Shown here piece by piece: positions 11,556-24,451 of a stretch of 64,000 nt of DNA (position 1 is its first letter; every line of letters starts with the position of its first letter). The notes under the pieces were generated by a model, which saw only the letters and a list, made by a program, of their open reading frames with translations, ran no database searches and had not been told where the DNA came from. Source of the stretch: Carettochelys insculpta (lineage: Eukaryota > Chordata > Testudines > Carettochelyidae); assembly GCF_033958435.1 (NCBI RefSeq), contig NC_134141.1:97567001-97631000 (forward strand), given 5' to 3'. The position numbers and the translations under genes are program-made.

Positions 11556-12929
11556 ACAGAGCTTATGCCAAAGGAACAGTCATCATCCAGAAGAGGTCTC
11601 TGAGAAGTTAACTATTCTTTCTGAGCAGCCTTTCCTCATCCTGTTCCAATGCATCCACCGAACTCAATTACTCAGTTTCCTGTCCCACCAACTCAAAAAA
11701 AGCCTGGCATGAAAAGTCACTCCAAAAACTGGAGTATTACCACACTTGGTCAATATCACTTGTAGTTGTTTTGTTCTGAGAGACAGCAATAAAAAATGCC
11801 CTACACTGGCATGTTTGTTTACTGTTCTAAAAAACAGTCCACTAATCCATTAACATATTTGACTGCAGATCCATGTTAATTCCTACCTCAAGGTGGAAAC
11901 ATGAACATACGGAGAAAGATGTAAAGTGGCTTTCCCTCAAAAATTCATGCTTTAATCTCGATACAGGAATTTATAACCTACCTTATTTATATATTTAATT
12001 ATAGTCATACAAAAATGTACATATTAAAGCTAGTCTTCCGTGACCGTCACAAAATGGTATTTGTACGTGTCTCTTTTGTGAAGATTTGGTTAGACAGTAC
12101 TGAAGAAACCAAACAAATTGAAATATTTTGCTTCCATCAGTTCTATGTTCCCTGTAATTTTTCCTATGCATGTGCAGAAAGAATTTTGCTATATGTGCAA
12201 AAATGGAATTGTAGTGTAGCAGGGGCTGCACCTGAGAGGTTCAGGGTGTAGGAGAAGGCTCGAGGCTGGGAATTAGAGGTTTGGGGTGCAGATTGCCCCA
12301 GAGAGAGGGGACTCTCTCCAGCAGCTCCAGTGCTGGGGCTAGCAGAGAGAGACATCTCCCAGTTTATTACTGTCTAGAATAATTGTCTTTGAAGTATGTG
12401 GAACTTAGTACTTTCATTTCCAGAAACTTTTTATTTTTTAATTTCCATTTACGGTAAAAAGAGATCTTATGATCAAACATATTTTTGCCAGGAATCAAAA
12501 AGCAGCAAGAACAAAACCAAAGGAAATGAAGACGTAATTTTAAAACAACAAGCATTTTTAGTTTCCATAATTCTACTTTGCCCAGTTTTTTGAAAAGTGA
12601 CCCGAAATGGTGAAATTAAAAAAAGAAAAATACATCAGCTTGGTTTGACTAATTCCTGGAAGAAATTAGGAATGTTCCTACTTGAGTGGAAAGCAGAGAA
12701 TCACTGTGAAACTGTACGGAGCCACCACCCCAAGAAAATTGGGTGTGCATTCTTTAAGAGAAAGCCCAATCTTACTCCTTCCTTAAATCAACTTCAGATT
12801 CATTATTGAAACATCAGCGTGAGTAGAATTAATTCTCTAGTGGAGAATAACATAACAGCGTGTTTAATGGTGCTGGTGGAGGGAGAAATCACAGCAGAAT
12901 ACCTTACAGCACATCTTATAAACTGTATT

Positions 12930-12946
12930 CCCCCCCCCCCCCCCCC
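12930..12946. repeat. Poly-C tract
   Basis: A run of 17 C bases followed by GCCAAAAACAGC. Length polymorphism and sequencing error are likely here. Confidence 0.9.
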
Positions 12947-12964
12947 GCCAAAAACAGCATAATA

Positions 12965-13388
12965 CAGTAGAACCCTGAGTTATGCAAAGGTTGTTTTCTT
13001 GTGTGACCTCACTTAATTCAAATTTCGTGCAAGTCGGGAGGAGCTGGGAACCAGGCAGCAGCCTGGCTCCCAGCTCCCCTGCGCTTGCAGGAGCCAGAAA
13101 ACTGAATGGTGCTTGTCACCTTCCTGGCTCCCAGAGTGGTGGGGAGGCAGGAACCAGGCGGCAGCCTGGCTCCCAGTTCCCCTCCACTGGCAGGAGCTGA
13201 GAAACTGACCAGAACGTTCCTGCTGTGCTGGTCAGTTTCCCTGCTCCTGCCCCTGCTGGCAGCCCAGAGTCAGGCTGTCCACTGACACCCCTGAGAGCAG
13301 CCAGGAAACTGGCCAACTCCCTACCACTCAAAGTGGTATTAAACCTGAGATACACACACTCAACTTGCGTGTATCTCAGGGTTCTACT
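12965..13388. repeat. pogo/Tigger-like MITE, CAGTAGAACCCTGAG ends
   Basis: The left end reads CAGTAGAACCCTGAGTTATG and is preceded by TA. The right end, reverse complemented, reads AGTAGAACCCTGAGATACACG, so the inverted repeats match over about 16 bp. The GC-rich interior repeats AGGAGC(T/C)(G/A)GGAACCAGGCAGCAGCC-like blocks two or three times in direct orientation. Non-coding. The assignment rests on the CAGT(A/G)nAACCC terminus and the TA flank, which are typical of pogo/Tigger non-autonomous elements. Confidence 0.65.
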
Positions 13389-14639
13389 CCATTAAGAATA
13401 GACAGAATATTCCTTCTAGAAGTGTCATCTATAGAAGATGTATTTAATTATGCCAATAGACTCTCAAACACTTTTTTTTTTTACTAGTTTATAACAAATT
13501 TAGTTATATTCATTTTTGGCACTGTACAATATTTAGATACACACACCTCACTGTGTGGGTGTGTAAAAGCACGTGCGTGCATACACACACACAAAAATGT
13601 ATTGCTATGACATACAAAACAGTGTAGTGGTTGGAACAATAGCCAAGTTTCTGAATTATGAATTTCCAAATAAATAGAGATAGGGATACTATTTAACAAT
13701 ACCTGGACTTTTAGACAAAGAAGGTAACAGTCACGTAACTGAAGTGATTTGACACTGCTTTTTGTCATTTGCAATTATTGGCAATATGCCATTGACATTT
13801 TGCTGCTACCAGTATTTTTACTGCAGACCTTTTTTCACTGTACCAAAACCAAAAAGTAAAAGATATAAGAGAGCTTAAACTTAATTGCCATCAAGTTATA
13901 TCTTGTTTGTTTGCCATCTAAGTACATGACCCAGCCTACTCTGTTTACTTAAGGAGATTTAAACAGAAATATAGCACAAATAATTCAAAGAGCAAGAGAC
14001 CAGCATGGAGTTGACATACACATCATTGCTCTGTTTCCCTACATTGACTCTTCAACTCCATATTCACTATTGATTAACAAAACTATGACAACTGAGGCTT
14101 AGAGCTTTAGAAAAAATATTCACCTTGCACTTCTGATTGTGCTGCACTTCTAGGCCATTTCATGGACAAAAACAGATTGTGCTGAACCAATACTCAGATG
14201 GGAAAACAATAAGGTAAAACTAGATGCTACAGAAAGTTCTTATGGCAACACAATGAGTGGCAGTCTTTCCTAAACAATAGTATTAGCCAGTAAACCATCA
14301 GGGCAGTAGTAGACACTAGCTTAAAATGCTATTTTAAAGATGAGTTGCAAAACTGAGGTCTGTGTCACTTATTTACATTATAGGTCTTTTACTACTTTGT
14401 GTAATAGGGTTGTTGACATATGTAATTGTCACTGAAAGTTCACAGGTGCTGCAAAACACTCCCTCTCCCTGCTCCAAAACAACAGGCTCCTATCTCCCTC
14501 ATGAGTCTACAATAGCACTCAGACAAAAAACTCCTGAAAAACAAATTAATAAGATTTCATGCCTATATCCATGTTTCAAGCCACTAATTCCCCAGTGTCT
14601 GATGGGCTACACTCACACACATCCCTGATGGGAGGACTA

Positions 14640-14720
14640 ATGCCAAGTAGGTAGGCTCAAGCCCAGGACCTTCTAGCTCCCAACCTACTGCTCTAACCAC
14701 AAGGCTCCACTCCAACCCCC
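14640..14720 (-). repeat. tRNA-derived SINE head, truncated
   Basis: On the minus strand, GTGGTTAGAGCAGTAGG resembles an A box and CCTGGGCTTGAGCC a weak B box, in the arrangement of a tRNA-derived SINE promoter. No CR1-like tail is attached, so this is a fragment. It has lost the conserved B-box GGTTC, so it is not a tRNA gene. Confidence 0.45.
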
Positions 14721-15144
14721 CTCCTTGGTGAGGCAGCTAATCCCAAGGGGAAGGCTAATCCCAATACATCTGTGTTCAATATGTGTTCAATACGCTCCCT
14801 GTTCACCACGTGTGGCGAAAGGGGCAGCATAGTGTGGTGAAATGTGGCTCAAGCGAGCCGTGCACGTGGGGCGCCCCCTCCAGCTGCTCTGTGCATGTGC
14901 TCCACCACATGGTGAGACAAACGTGGCGGCAGCAGCAGAGGCTGCTCCTCCAGCCCCCACAGGATCCACCCGTAGGGTGGCTAGCACAGTGCAGCTTCAG
15001 CCTGGGGCAACTCACGCAGTGGTGGCTTCAAGTGAGTAATCTCACATACCTGGCTCATGGGGGTGGTAGGGGGCTATGGCAATCTGTTAAATTTCTCCTG
15101 GACACCACTGCGCTAATTTACAGGAAGAAAGATACGAAGCTAGG

Positions 15145-15345
15145 TATATCTCATAGAGCTGGAAGGGACTTTGCAAGATCATCAAGTCCTGTCCCCCGCA
15201 CCCCTAGCAGGACCAAGTGCAATCCGTGATAAGTCTGGTTTTTTTTAAATCTATTTGTCCCAGACCCATAAATGGCCTCCTCAAGGATTGAGCTCACACC
15301 CCTGGGTTTACAAGGCCAATGGTCAAGCCACTGAGCTTTCTTGTG
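15145..15345 (-). repeat. tRNA-derived SINE with CR1-like tail
   Basis: The minus-strand head has an A box (AGCTCAGTGG) and a degraded B box. The body ends GATGATCTTGCAAAGTCCCTTCC followed by CAGCTCTATGAGATATA. The terminal CCTTCCAG(T/C)TCTATGA matches the 3' end of reptile CR1 LINEs. Turtle polIII SINEs are known to share their 3' tail with CR1, whose reverse transcriptase is thought to copy them. Diverged copy in NDUFS4 intron 2, on the same strand as the gene. Confidence 0.75.
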
Positions 15346-16301
15346 TTCCTCTTTGGATAGTAGTGAGCTCTTCAGCATTTCCTTTTTGTCATCTGGTCCC
15401 AGGTATCCACCACCAGTGAGTTATAAAGTGGCCCAAATATGGACTAGATAGCCTTAAACCTGTTCTAGATGGTCTGTTAGGTTAGACAGTCTGTTCTAAT
15501 ACTCATTCTAAGAAATCATATGGCCCCATGTGAAAGTAGTTTCATTTTAGATATATTAAGCCTAAAATAATCGTGTTTTTAATGCTAATTTATGTCAGAT
15601 GATATTGTCTGGAGTATGGTCAAGGGATTATATTTACACAATGAAAAAAAACTTAAAATCTAGTGGCCACAAAATTCACCACCTCCGATTCATACAATTG
15701 TGGAGCAACTCGTAACTAGATGTACAGCCATAGCTCAAGAGACTTTGAAGTTAATTCAACAAACTATCTGGGCCCTTCCACAAGTTTTATTTTTATTTAA
15801 AACAAAAATTATTGTACTAAATGCACAAGAGTTAGAGGAAACAAAAGTAAAAATGGATTTTAAAACTTTAAGGACCAAAACTATTAATAGCACCAAATGC
15901 CACTGTGTCACATCAATTAAGTACTATTTCCAGAAAAATTACTCCCACGTAACTCAAGACTCTTCTTTATTTGTACATAGTACGTCCTTTGCTTTGCTCA
16001 CAATAAAGACGATAATTTGTATTGCTGTAATAAATCCTTTGTACTATGTGTAAAATGGTCTTAAAACTTGGGAGAGAGCAATGAACTGAAGTAAATCCTA
16101 AATCAAACTGCAAATTGCGGTAGTGCTGAATAGAACATTCTGTAAATCTCTAAGAGATGATTTTAAATTTTAGGAATTATAAGATGCTGAAAATGTTAAG
16201 TTGTCCCCAATTGTAATGTGAGATGTAATTCTTGGATGCCATAATATGCAGAGATTTTAAATGTTGAAAGCTACTGCCAAGTATTGTGCACAACTTTCAC
16301 T

Positions 16302-16707
16302 GGCTACAGCTGTACAAGTGAGTTTGTTCAACAAAACCGGAGTTGCGTTGGCAAAACTGGCCACATATCCACACACAAAATGTGTTTTGTCGACAATCTG
16401 TTGGCAAAACTCAACACTTCTGCCTCTCCCAGATGAGGAAGAGCACCTTTGTCAATGGTTTCTGTCAACAAAAATCTGTGTGGACACTTGGGGTGGGAGT
16501 GGGGGCCTTCTGTCAACAGACAAGGCTTCCAGGATACTGGGCAGCCTGGTCTGCTGTGCTTCTGGTTGGCTGTTTTGTTGAGAGAGCAGCCAGGCAGTCT
16601 TGTAATCGGCTTTAATGTATGGCTGCAATCTGTCAACAAACATTTGGTCAGGAAGTCTTCTCCAACAGAAATGTCTGTGGACAGATGCTTCTACTATAAC
16701 TGTAGCC
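16302..16707. repeat. Harbinger-like MITE of the TTGTCGACAA group, old copy
   Basis: The left end is GGCTACAGCTGTACAAGTGAG and the right end, reverse complemented, is GGCTACAGTTATAGTAGAAGC. The interior holds several TTGTC(A/G)ACA(A/G)A half-palindromes, as in the copies at 38637 and 44750. No intact 3-bp duplication is visible and the ends have drifted from GGCTATGTCTACAC. Non-coding. Confidence 0.6.
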
Positions 16708-17699
16708 ATATACCACAGGTAGTGAACAAAAAACCCTGACAGTTACCCTAGTTATAAGGATACACAACACAGAACCTTTATACAGTGTTAATATACACAG
16801 TGTTTATACAGTTCTATACATTGGGGATGTTGCAGCTATTAACAGTTTACTGTATTCTGTTAATTAGTTGAAAGGAATTGAAAACAAACATGGTTTTACA
16901 AGATTCTGTTCTCTGACACTGTCAGTCATTCCTCTCTATACAGATAAAGAAAAAAGCTTTAGTGTTAACTATGGCAAACAAAACAACGTAAAATATGATT
17001 GTTTCATTTAGATTACTCAGCTAAAAAGTTTTTGCAATATCTTGAAAAAAAACGTGCACTAATACCACCCATTCCTATTTAATTCATAACTAACTCCTTG
17101 TTTGTCTATGGTCTAGTTCGAGTTGTGTTTCTCTGAGTTTATCCTTCACACTTTTAACCATCAGAAAACCTATTTTTATGCAATTTCTCTGATACAGAGA
17201 AAAATCTAGGCCTATGAGGTAAACTGGTATTGACTTTACAGATCATATATAATGTCTTTGCCTCTATTTTTCTATTGCTATGAAAAAGAAAATAAATGAA
17301 AATAGAAGAATGTTTTACACCAACTGTATATTCACTAATTGATTTATAAATGTAAGTTTGATGTGTGTGTGTGGGGAGGGGAAGATGGTTATGGTAAATA
17401 CACGTTTTTGTTTTAGTAATGCGACACAGAATTGAAGGATCTGACAGTGAATTTGATTCAAACATGGACATAGCTGTTATTAACATTATTAACTTTTGGT
17501 AATTTACAAGTGACAAACTTTAATATTATAATCATATACAAAGTGAAGGATTCCTTATATACAAAGGTGAATCTAAGGACTTTTTTTGCCTAAGGATATA
17601 TTACTTTGAGAAGTCCACATGTTAATATATTTCAAACGATACACCAAACTATTCCACACTGCAAAAGTCGCGTACATTTGTGTATACACTTGTGAGAAT

Positions 17700-18450
17700 A
17701 GATGCTTATTTAACAAACTGTTTGCCATTAAAAGTTAACTGTACAGATCCTCGTGTGCAAGAACAGTATCATCATATACATACTAGCTTCCATCCTGCAT
17801 ACACAACTAGATCCATTGTTTACAGTCAAGCCCTTAGGTACAATCGCATTTGCTCTGATCCTACTGACAGAGACCGAAAACTACAAGCTCTCTACCAAAT
17901 ATTCATTAACCTGAATTACCCACCAGAACAAAATCAACAGGGCCAGACAAATACCCAGAGGCCAGCTATTCCAAGATAGGCCCAAAAAAAGCCAATAACA
18001 GAACACCACTGGTCATCACCTACAGCCCCCAACTCATACCACTGCAACACATTATTAAAGACCTACAACCTACCCTTAATCAGGATGCCACACTCCAGAA
18101 GGCCCTAAGTGACAGGCCTGTTCTCTCCTACAGACAACCTCCCAACCTTATGAGGATCCTCACCAAATAGCCACAGTCTATACCACAGGAATACCAATCC
18201 TGGAACTTTTCCTTGCAACAAGGCCCATTGCCAACTTAGTCCACATATCTGTTCTGGAGATACCATCACTGGACCTAACCAGGTTATTCACAGAATCACA
18301 GGCACATTCTTATGTTCCTCAACTAACATCATATATGCCATCATGGGCCAACAATGCCCAGATGCTTTGTATATTGGCCAGACTTCAAACTCTTAGACAC
18401 ATGAAACGTAAAGCCCCTGGGCATGTGCTCCATTCTACTTTATAGAGTGT
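17700..18450 (+). pseudogene. Penelope-like element C-terminal region with GIY-YIG domain, decayed
   Basis: A frame near 17790 reads HPAYTTRSIVYSQALRYNR followed by ICSDPTDRDRKLQ, a block typical of Penelope-like reverse transcriptase ORFs in vertebrates. After an in-frame stop (about 17977), further fragments follow in order: TPLVITYSPQL, then QRPVLSYRQPPN-like sequence, and near 18327 the reading IIYAIMGQQCPDALYIGQTS. The last has the Y-A-I...Y-I-G spacing of the GIY-YIG endonuclease that distinguishes these elements from LINEs. Stops and frameshifts make it inactive. The N-terminal reverse transcriptase core is missing, so the copy is 5'-truncated. It is in sense orientation relative to the window and antisense to NDUFS4. 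The family call is from recognition of these blocks. Confidence 0.75.
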
Positions 18451-18861
18451 GGCTGTGGGGCAGAGGGGCACTAACCACATAAAAGAGGAAGAGCAATCTC
18501 TCTGAAGCAAGACTGACACTGTGTAAACCATACAATAAGAATCTGTGAGCTGAAAAACTGATATTCTCTGCCACACCCATCCAGCTCCATAAATTGCCCC
18601 TCTTGTGGAAAACCAGTCCTAAGAAGGTGGATTCAAAACTAACTAAAAGCTGCCAAACATAACAAAGCAACTACTACCATTCTACCATTGACCCTGGAGC
18701 AGGAGACAGGTGGCAGGAACCAGTGCAGATCACAGAAAAATCACACAGAGGTACTGGGACATGCACGGATTCACACAGGCTTAAGGGTCTGAAACCTCTG
18801 TTCGTGAGATATAAATCACATTTCTTCCACCCAAGCTCAATGGAATGATTGAAAAGAAATA

Positions 18862-19173
18862 CAGGTTGAACCTCTCTAATCTGGAACTCTCTCATCTGGC
18901 AAACTCTGTAATCTGGAATGGTTTTAATTAGCCAGACAAACACTTATCATAGGTGTGGCCAAGTTTCACATGGTCCCATAAAGCTTGTTTACATCCACTA
19001 GTCCTGGCTCAGTGTTCTGTGCTGTTATGTAGCTGTAATCTACATCTAAATATCCTCTCAGAGCACAGTAAGCAGTCAAGTGTTGGTAATGTGTTAGAAA
19101 ATATTGAGAGAATTTGCTGGATGATGGGAGGTCTTCCAGTACCGACAAAGCTGGACAACAGGGTTTTAACCTG
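18862..19173. repeat. pogo/Tigger-like MITE, CAGGTTGAACCTCTCTAAT group
   Basis: The left end is CAGGTTGAACCTCTCTAATC; the right end, reverse complemented, is CAGGTTAAAACCCTGTTGTCC. The body contains GTTCTGTGCTGTTATGTAGC and GAAAATATTG, shared with the copy at 20698-21022. No coding capacity. Confidence 0.65.
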
Positions 19174-20697
19174 CATCATGAGTGAAAACAGTTTCTTACA
19201 CAAGATTTTCCTGTAGAGAAAGCAGTTTGGCCTGGAGTTGGTCTTTTGCTCAATACCTCACATTTATGACAAATACTGGATGAAGAAGATATTTTAAGAA
19301 TCAATTAGGGCCCTTCAAAAACTGTTCCTTAATTGTTGATCAGAAAGAGGAGCTCCATAATCTCAAACTATTGCATCATCTGTTATATTTCCATATTTCA
19401 AATGACAGGTTTATTACATGGACAGGGCCTTCCCTTAAAAACAATTCTGAAAGAGGATTGGCTAGTCACATTGTTTTTTGGAATTGTGTAAAATAGCCAC
19501 AATTATTCTTTAAAAGGAAAGCTGAGTCACAAGTTTTTTAAATTTCTAAGCACTAACTTATGCTGACCACTAATTTAACACTTCTATGGCTAAATTATTT
19601 ATAATATATTTAAACTACTGTTTGCAAATTTAGTTAAATAACCAAAACAAGAATGTGCAAGATGAAAACTTTTAACTGTAAACATGTTACCATATTTAAA
19701 ATGTGTCTTTTTAATAGCTCTACTAAACTGCTACTATTACAGGTTCTACAAACACTAATAGTCTTTGATGTAAAATGAAATACTACACAGTGAATAAAAA
19801 CAAAAAACCCTCCTGTCTCCTCTTCAAAGAGGCATATCCTTTGACCCAGCGCTTCAGACTAAAGCCTTGAAATTTTTGCACAAGAATGCTGCATGAGGGA
19901 AGCCCAGACAAAACAGACACTTGAGATGTTAGAAGGTTGCATAACCCCAAACTCACATCCAATAACCATGCGGAGATAGTGCTGCTATGCACCACAACAA
20001 AATGGATCTCAGAAAGAAAGCCAATTTCTCTACCTTCTCTTCCTAAGTTGTACATGTGAGAATGCAACCCAGCAGCATAACTACATTTGTTTCCAGATTC
20101 GCAAGCAATTTCTACTGAGACAGGGACTACTTGAAACATTCTGCAAATTTAGCCTTATAAATATTTTCCATAACGAAATGAAATTATTTGCAGCTAGAAA
20201 CACCAATACTTGTCTTTTCAAACCTGGCTCACACCAATTTTTAATTCTTTACAAAAAAAAGAGAGTGATCCAGTAATTTCTTTACTTGACTGTCAGAGCT
20301 GAAGAAAACTCCTCCTCTCTGCTGGAGAATAACTTGTTGCCTGCAGACATTCTTTAGAAAAGCCCTACATCGCTATCAGCCAGCAGAGCTGTCTAATGTC
20401 ATCCCATGTTTAATCGAACAGTAATTACTTATAAAAGCAAGTTGAAATAAGCAGCAGAGACCAAACTGAGACAGGGCAGGTTATTCTAATTAAAGAGGGA
20501 TTTAAATGACCAGGCAGTGAAATGCAATAGACAAAAAAATAAATACGCTAGAACATCTATAAATATAAAATATGTGTTGCATTTTTGATATTTCCAGTGG
20601 CGAATGAACCAAACCACATTTTAATACAAATTACTATTTTAGCAATAAAAGTTTGTTCTGGTGGCTGTGTGGTACCAAGTCTACACTCATTTACAAA

Positions 20698-21022
20698 CAG
20701 GTACAAATTAAACTGCTCTAATGTGGAACTCTCTCATATGGCAAACTCCATAATCTGGCATGATTTTATTTAGCCAGGTGACCACTGGGTGTGGCCAAGC
20801 GTTCCGTGGTCCCATAAAAAGTTTTACAGCCACCAGCCCTGGCTCTCAGTGTTCTGTGCTGTTATTTAGCTGTAATTTACCTTTAAAGGTTTTTCAAGAG
20901 GTCAGTAAGCAGTGGAAGTATTGTTAATGTACTAGAAAATATTGGCCTCCTGTCATCTGGCAAATTCTCTCATCCAGCTCCTGTCAAGTCCCAAAGGTAA
21001 CTGACGAAAGAGGTGCAGCCTG
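20698..21022. repeat. pogo/Tigger-like MITE, second copy of the CAGGTTGAACC group
   Basis: It shares GGAACTCTCTCAT(A/C)TGGCAAACTC, GTTCTGTGCTGTTAT and CTAGAAAATATTG with the element at 18862-19173, in the same orientation and order. The right end reverse complements to CAGGCTGCACCTCTTTCG, and TA follows. The left end is more diverged. Confidence 0.65.
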
Positions 21023-21098
21023 TATAATAATTTTATACATTATAATTTTCTGTTAAGGAAAAAAGTCTCAAAGATGGAAATATATATGTTTAAATAAT

Positions 21099-22185
21099 GT
21101 TAACTCTGATGGGTTGGATTATAGAGATTCCCCTTGAGATTGTCACCTGATGAGGGCTGATGATATCACTGAGCCCGCATACTTGTGGTCTGGACAGCCC
21201 TACCACGCTGCCTTGCTGAGCCAGGAGCTCTGGTTGCACCACCTCCATGCTTTTGCTGGGAGGAAACACTCCACTGAAGATCAACACAGACACTGAGAGC
21301 AACTAAGTTCTGGGAAGACTCAGTCACATACATTAGACACAGCACCCAAAGTACCCTGAGCCAAGCTTTCCGCCTTTATGAAAATATGTAAGTACAGCTG
21401 TCCCCCCAGTAACAATTTACATTGTTTGTTAATAAGCAAAAGGGATTTTATTAAATATAAAACAGTAGGCTTTCTAAGATTGCAAGTGACAGACAGATCA
21501 AAGTTACACGAAAAATAAAATGAAACAAGCAAACTAAGCTTAATATTTTAAGAAACCATTTACAGGCAGCTTCTCACCCTAATAATAGTTTTAATAATCT
21601 TCTCACAAACTAGGCAGCCTCCTCATTTGGGCCCAATCCTCCCCCCAATTCAGTCTTAGTTGTTTCCAGCAGTCATCTTGGTGGTAAGCAGAGCACGTCT
21701 TAGTGTCTGGCATCTGCTAACTCCTTTATTGTCTGGTTCCCTTCCTATAAATAGATTTTGCCCAAGGCAAGAATCCTGTATTCAGCTTCAACCCTTTCAC
21801 AACCCCATGGAAAAGTTCTACATTCAAAATAGGTTGCAGCATCAGGTGACCAGGCCACATGTTTTAGCAGGACCAGCTCTATTCCAAGCTTACAGGAAAA
21901 ACAAGATTATTAACAGATCCTTGTTTTGAGCACCCAGCCAATAAGTTCCTTAAGTATCACCAGCGACTTTCACTAGCATAACTAGGTTAAACAAACAGGT
22001 TTATACTTCAAATTTCTATCTTCAAATATAGGAATGATACATGCACACAAATAGAATGCACACATTCATGGACTGACAAGTTCCTCAGTGAGAGGATACA
22101 TACCCCATTTTGCACAAAACATATTGCAGTTAGGCATATTCATACTCATAAAATGTATTTCCATAATCCGGGGCACAGTGTCACA
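21099..22185 (-). repeat. LTR-like element (possible solo LTR), 1.09 kb
   Basis: Read on the minus strand it begins TGTGACACTGTGCCCCGG and ends CAGAGTTAACA, so it has the TG...CA termini of a long terminal repeat. An AATAAA polyadenylation-type hexamer (minus strand at 21452-21447) lies in the last third, and a TATTTATAGG motif about 280 bp upstream could be a core promoter. No protein-coding frame or second copy is present, so if it is an LTR it is a solo one. A clean target duplication was not seen. The sequence resembles a dispersed reptile LTR family from memory; whether it belongs to Gypsy or to an endogenous retrovirus cannot be said. Confidence 0.5.
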
Positions 22186-22289
22186 TTAATGGCTTGACAA
22201 AGCTACCAAATCCAGGCTCTCTTTCTTTAATACCTAGAATCTGTAATCTATCAACCCTGGGAAACAGAGTATCCTAGATTAACAAGTTT

Positions 22290-22615
22290 TTGGGATAGTG
22301 GAGGGCACTGGGGTGAGGTCTAGGAGGGAGGAAGGGTTCATAAGGGGTATAGGGTGCTTACTTGGCAACCCATTCCACATGGACAGTGCCCCCCGCTGCT
22401 CCCAGGCACCTCCTCACACTGCTATGGGAGTGGTGGGGGAAAAGCCTCAAAACCATCACTTTGCTGCACTGCCGGTCCCACCACAGGGAGGAAGGGAAGG
22501 GGAAGTGGCAGCACATGGAGCCATTTTCTCCTTCCCTTGCTGGGGTCTAAACCATGGGTGACTACATCTGGGCCACATGGATTACAGAGGTTCAGGTGTA
22601 GTACATCTAGCAAAA
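22290..22615. other. GC-rich intronic block, unidentified
   Basis: A locally G/C-rich patch in AT-rich intron, with frames of up to 89 codons in several phases but no family motif. It resembles the interior of GC-rich MITEs elsewhere in the window, but I see no inverted ends. Confidence 0.35.
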
Positions 22616-24451
22616 ATTGTTAGCCTTTAACTGAGCAAGCAATTGTGCTTTTGTGCACCATTAACAGCTTTTGCTTAAGAGCAAAAAAAGTACTGGTACT
22701 AAAATAGCGCCAAAAACCCAAAACACACTATCACTACAAACTGTGTGGGCTTCAGGTTAACCAGGCATGTACATATTCACTGTAATTCCCACCTCTACTT
22801 TTTGTATATGCATATTTATTTGCAAGTGTCTTATTTTCATTTTGCTCTCTATTTCTTAAATTTCAAATTTATTCGAGGGATCCATCTAATTTTGAAATCA
22901 ATCAGGTGTGCAGGGGGAGTAGTGGTTGGATTGCTCAGCTTTAAACTTCTTTGTAAAAGATGTCAAGAGAATTACACAAGAGGCAACAGAATACAATATA
23001 AACACAAACAAAATCAAACAAAAAAAATTCCACAACCAGAAACAGACCCTTTAAATATAGTCAACATATTTTCATTCTCTACTCCACTGGCAAACAGTTA
23101 CTTATTTAGGGTCACTCCAGAGCCCAGTGTCTTGCTCAAATAGCCTGGTCACTAGATGCAGTAGGGATCCTCCTTCCAAACAACGGGGCCAAATCAACCT
23201 AACAGGATAATAAGGCCCACAAAGTAAAGTAGCTTCCGAAAGATCTATTTGCTAAGAAAAACTGAAAAACTCAACCAGTAGTTAATACCTTGTTTCTCCC
23301 ATGACCATCACTTGTAGCAACTCCTATTCTGCACGAAGCTAGAATAGGTAGTGCATTTCCAGTTCTAATTTCTTCTTCCACAGAAAACCTTTACCAAATC
23401 AGCTGACATGAAAGACAGACTGAATTTTTTCTTCATGCACAATCTCGCTCTCTGAGCTATGCAGCAGATCACAGTGCCAATAGCCTGCACTTACATATGA
23501 TGAATTTGTACTGACATGAGTGGAAGTTCGGTGCATAATGTGAGCAAAATATCAAAACTGAGTCACCCTCTAGATTTAGGGAAAAGTTTTGTCTTTATCA
23601 GGATAGAGCTCCAAATTGTAAGACTCTACAAAGTAATGGTATGACTGTCCAAAGCCAGAATCCCAGGTTTTCAACATTTGTACTTGTGGGAGGGGAAAGA
23701 AGGACCTGAAAATCAGTTCTTCTACTGATCTAACAAGAGGCGAAATGATCAAATTCCCAATTTTCAGGCTTTTGCCTACGTTATGTAGCACATTTACACT
23801 TCTTTGCACTTTCAAAATTTTCATCTCTAATTAAGTGCACTAACAGGCCTGAAATACTACTTGTGTGACAGAGGCATACAACGTACGCCACAGGTTGGAG
23901 GAAAGGGAAGAAAACTTACGACGCTCACTTGGTTATGGGGACAGCTAGCATTGTTGGGGAGCAGGGTGTATTTGTATACCAAACTTCACTCATGTACCTC
24001 ATGTGATCCTAGCACTGTGTGCTTGCATTCACCTGATGGACACTAAGGATTTTAATATTAGGAAGGGACTGGAGAAGGGAAGAGTTAAAAGGAAAAAACG
24101 CTGCACCTAGTAAAGGGAAAAATGGATTGAAAACATACTTTGGTGAGTGGAGTCTCTTTCCTTTCTTCCCTCTGGACCACTCACTTTACCATAAGCTAAA
24201 GGAATCAATTTTCAACAAATTGGCTGGGGAAAGGAGAGACCAGCAATCAGTTATAAATAAGTTTTTCCCTGTAAAGCTTGAAGGAAAAAAACTCCTAACA
24301 AGAAACCAAATGCAGGTAACCACAATGGTTCCTCTGCATGCACAGAATACTTAACTTTCACTGTTGGAAATAGAGGTTCACACACTAAATTAACTCTCTA
24401 AATTTAAAAATCCTACTTGTGGATGTGGAGCCGCCTAAATGATTATTTATA

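Noticed and set aside
14810..15115. Possible hAT-like MITE (GC-rich block ending in an inverted CAGTGGTGTCCAGGAG)
   Set aside because: Only the right end looks like a hAT terminus; the proposed left end is too weak to list as a feature.
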